64,000 bases of DNA from Nephrocerus scutellatus. Its lineage: Eukaryota > Arthropoda > Insecta > Diptera > Pipunculidae. The position numbers and the translations under genes are program-made. Every line of letters starts with the position of its first letter. Position 1 is the stretch's first letter. The stretch lies in assembly GCA_947095585.1 (NCBI GenBank), contig OX352765.1, positions 75,313,976 through 75,377,975 on the forward strand, given 5' to 3'. Shown piece by piece: positions 58,375-64,000 of the stretch. The notes under the pieces are model-generated. The model made no database searches. It saw only the letters and a program-made list of their open reading frames with translations, and was not told where the DNA came from.

Positions 58375-58860
58375 GTTTTTAAATTCTCTATATTAACTTC
58401 GCGTGCACGTGGCTGGCTGGCTGGTCAGATTTTCTGATCAATTTTTAGCCCACTTCCCATGGCCCGATTTTATTGAAATTTTGGACACATGTATATTTCC
58501 GGTGACAATCTTTCTATTAATATTTGAGGCTCCTCGGGTTCGGGGGGCTCCCATACAAATATTTTACAAAATTTACCCGATTTTCTTTAAATTTTGTACA
58601 CATGTGTGTCTTCAAATGGAAAACACTTTTTGTAAAAAATGGAGCGATCGGCCCCTTGGGGACCCCAATATACAATTTTTAAATATCGCATCAGATCACG
58701 GCAAAGTTTGAGCTCTGTGCTTTGTGAGCAGCGCTGTTCGCTGCCGCTGCGTCATTTCGTGGATGATTTTGCCACAAGACGAGCACGCAGTGTGTGTGTT
58801 TGTGTGTGTGTGTATCTCCGATTAGAGAATTTACAAGAAAAATTTTTATTTTTATGGGTT
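58375..58860 (-). repeat. Family T element, minus orientation, nearly complete
   Basis: It starts TTTTTAAATTCTCTATATTA, ACTTCGCGTGCACG and GGCTGGCTGGTCAGATTTTC, continues with T units, then a GC-rich middle (GAGCAGCGCTGTTCGCTGCC, a (GTGT)n run), and ends TCCGATTAGAGAATTTACAA and TTTTTATTTTTATGGGTTG. Both ends thus carry TAAATTCTCTA-type sequence in inverted orientation, making this copy the best guide to the element's limits (about 485 bp). Confidence 0.75.
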
Positions 58861-60044
58861 GTTTTTTTAAAACATGAAGAAGAATATATATATACAAAGC
58901 CTGTATATAATATATCCCGTATACTAAATAATATGTGGTTAGTTACTGAATTGTGGGGGGCATATGTTGGAGTAGTGCATGATAATGCAGTTTTCAGTTA
59001 TATACCTTTTACCTTGGTTATATGCAAGATTGAAAGTTGAAATTTTTCTCGACCAAGGTTTAAGTGGAGTTAAAACGAACTTCAACCCCGGATATCAACA
59101 AAATCTTATTCATGCAGAATCTACAGAAAAAGCGTTTGTTATTTCTGTAATTTTAAAGAATTCTCTGCAATATGCAGCTGCTGTACATTTCATCAGCCGC
59201 TTCTATCCAATTTGAAATGTAAATTTATGTGTGCATTCGAATTGATCCTGAAGATATTAATAGGGTTTTCTTCCCGCGGTTCGGAGTAAAATTTTATCAC
59301 TGTAAAGAAAATAATGTAATTGACCGGCCGACAGAACTATTTTTTGTATACTCCACATAAGGTAGAGCGCGTTAGCACAAATTGACCCAAGGAAATTGAT
59401 CGGATTAACGCAGAAGTGTTGAAAATATTTTTCAGGTTTATAAAAATGCATACTAGTAGATTCCCCTTAAAATGTTTGTAAAAATCCAATCTAAAGAGAA
59501 TTCGTTAGGCCTTTGTTTACCAAAATTAAATCCCAAACAAATTAAGAATGACATTTATTAGGTGTCAGTTTGTGTACTACATAGTTGTCCTAAAACTATA
59601 CATAAATTATTTTATTTATCTACTTCTTTCACTGAGGCACAATGGTTGTGTTCACTGGGAAAAAGTGAAGTCGGTGGTGTTTTTTTTTTATATATATTTT
59701 AACTTATTGCCAATGGAATACTCCCTGAATGACTTGCACCACGGCAATAAGGTGGGCTAAGCCTTTATTAAAATTAAGAATTGAATTGGAGAAATGTGAT
59801 TTACAATATATTACATTCCTCACGTTTGTAGCCGGTTTAAATTCAACCTCGGAATTCTCCCTGATTCATTGAAAAAAGCAGTACGGAAAACGATTACAAC
59901 AACTAATAATCAAATGACTCATAAGACATCAACTAACAACGCTCACGGTTGTTAAAAAATGTTACTTTCTGTTGACGACAACTTTTTGGTGAACAAGTTG
60001 TAACATACTGCAACACCAATTCAAGTCCTCAGTGGACAACAAAA
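58861..60044. other. Intergenic, no gene recognised
   Basis: Frames near 58979-59215 and 59548-59760 are short and have no recognisable motif. I see no repeat ends here. Confidence 0.4.
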
Positions 60045-60302
60045 TTGCTGCGTTGCTTTGGCAAATCCGGCTTGGCTTTACAAAGCAACAGCTTTTGGCT
60101 TTACCGCCTTACGTTGAGCACCAGTACTATAAAATGGCTTTAGTTTCCTTAATCCTGAACATTTTTATTTACTTCGGCTTCATGTCGCTTTATCACCGCC
60201 TTACGGTGAGCGCTATAACTATTTTTTGGATTTATTTTCGGCTTTATGGTTATGCGATTGTTGTTGTAAGCCAAGCTGGATTAGCCAAAGCAACGCTGCA
60301 AA
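60045..60302. repeat. MITE-like element, family K, copy 2 (258 bp)
   Basis: Ends TTGCTGCGTTGCTTTGGCAA and, inverted, GCCAAAGCAACGCTGCAA, with inner arms GGCTTGGCTTTACAA and TTGTAAGCCAAGCTGG. It carries ACCGCCTTACGTTGAGC and CACCGCCTTACGGTGAGC. Compared with copy 1 the outer TTGCTATATTGC is TTGCTGCGTTGC, so the ends differ in a matched way on both sides. The 96-codon frame across it is not a gene. Confidence 0.7.
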
Positions 60303-60308
60303 GTAAAA

Positions 60309-60629
60309 GTTTGTTGTTGTAATTTTTATTTTTTTGTTGAAAGCAATTGCTATATTGCTTTCAACAAAATGAGTTTTTTATGGTTAACGGCTGATCAAAG
60401 CACCAGCAAAAACTAACCAAATTTTGGTAAATTTTTTGTTTCATGTGTTTGCCAACTTATCCATATATAATTTTTAAAAGTCGACTTTGGTGGTAAAAAT
60501 TATAAATAAAAATTTGGTTAAATATTTCTTAACCAAAAAATTTTTTTGGGTTAACGCTAACCATTTTCTGGTCTATCCAATGTGTTTGTTGTTGTAATTT
60601 TTATTTTTTTGTTGAAAGCAATATAGCAA
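60309..60629 (+). repeat. MITE, family M, copy 3 with an extra half end
   Basis: A complete copy lies at 60347-60629 (TTGCTATATTGCTTTCAACA to GTTGAAAGCAATATAGCAA). Directly before it, 60309-60346 is a second right-end fragment, TTGTTGTTGTAATTTTTATT followed by GTTGAAAGCAA, so two family M ends abut at 60346/60347 next to family K copy 2. This looks like insertion of one copy into, or beside, the end of another. Confidence 0.8.
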
Positions 60630-60723
60630 ATGTTAAACCAGGGGTGGTATGTTGTACCATAACTTTCGTTCGAATCGGCTTTCGATAGTCCATTCGAAAA
60701 TATTAAAAGTTGGTATGTTAGCT

Positions 60724-60844
60724 TAGCTGCATTTTATTTGCCGAGTGAATTCGGAATTCGAATGTCAAAACAGCAGGTTTTCACAATTCCTAAGAAGGAA
60801 TTCGACCGTGCAATTGTTGTTCCTCTGCAAATAAAATACGGCTG
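60724..60844. repeat. MITE-like element, family G, copy 2 (121 bp)
   Basis: TAGCTGCATTTTATTTGCCG at one end and CAAATAAAATACGGCTG at the other, with GAATTCGGAATTCGAATGTC inside; it is the reverse complement of the copy at 38403-38535. Confidence 0.7.
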
Positions 60845-63979
<3,135 letters not shown>

Positions 63980-64000
63980 AAAAACGAGATTAAAAATTTC

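Noticed and set aside
60032..60322. A 96-codon hydrophobic protein upstream of polyubiquitin
   Set aside because: The frame spans the inverted-repeat element 60045-60302 from end to end and is explained by it.

Overview
The window looks like 64 kb of nuclear DNA from a higher fly (Diptera, Brachycera), most likely a tephritid fruit fly or close relative. The evidence is short phase-consistent introns, protein sequences very close to Drosophila genes, high A+T, and a dense load of insect transposons, including an intact DD41D rosa-type mariner. The species assignment is inference; no species-specific marker was checked.

Six host genes can be supported. (1) 15717-27971 (+): the 3' part of a gene for a cysteine-rich EB-module membrane protein, with six exons in consistent phase, a roughly 9.8 kb intron full of transposons, and a possible alternative 3' end at 18111. 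(2) 32547-37328 (-): a cytosolic Hsp70-family gene ending in EEVD, two coding exons split by a 2.9 kb intron. (3) 44017-46241 (+): TMEM161, eight coding exons, the first being only the ATG. (4) 46627-49992 (-): Hem/NCKAP1, the WAVE-complex subunit, in one exon, tail-to-tail with TMEM161. (5) 52053-52661 (+): a PPIL1/Cypl-type cyclophilin, two exons. (6) 61463-63979 (+): polyubiquitin, eleven ubiquitin units plus Thr-Phe. From memory, the Drosophila counterparts Hem, Ubi-p63E and Hsc70-1 all map to chromosome 3L, so the segment is probably Muller element D.

The first 15 kb has no recognisable host gene. It holds arrays of a diverged ~115 bp repeat (family T), two decayed endonuclease fragments of an RTE-like LINE, a Jockey-type RNase H fragment bracketed by inverted T copies, a 4 kb Gypsy-like LTR element that has lost its reverse transcriptase, an exact 266 bp tandem duplication, and a nested fold-back locus in which one 24 nt motif sits at four junctions. 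The spaces between host genes and the large introns carry several short inverted-repeat (MITE-like) families with two to five copies each, a HARBI1 remnant, mariner fragments, and a composite wreck at 41.6-42.9 kb where HARBI1, Gypsy integrase and LINE RNase H pieces lie end to end on one strand.

The host genes are housekeeping or cytoskeletal (ubiquitin supply, protein folding, splicing-linked cyclophilin, actin nucleation) and show no operon-like link. No new defence or enzymatic system was seen. The most unusual items are the fold-back locus at 14.68-15.29 kb, the composite transposon ORF, and the block structure of the polyubiquitin repeats.
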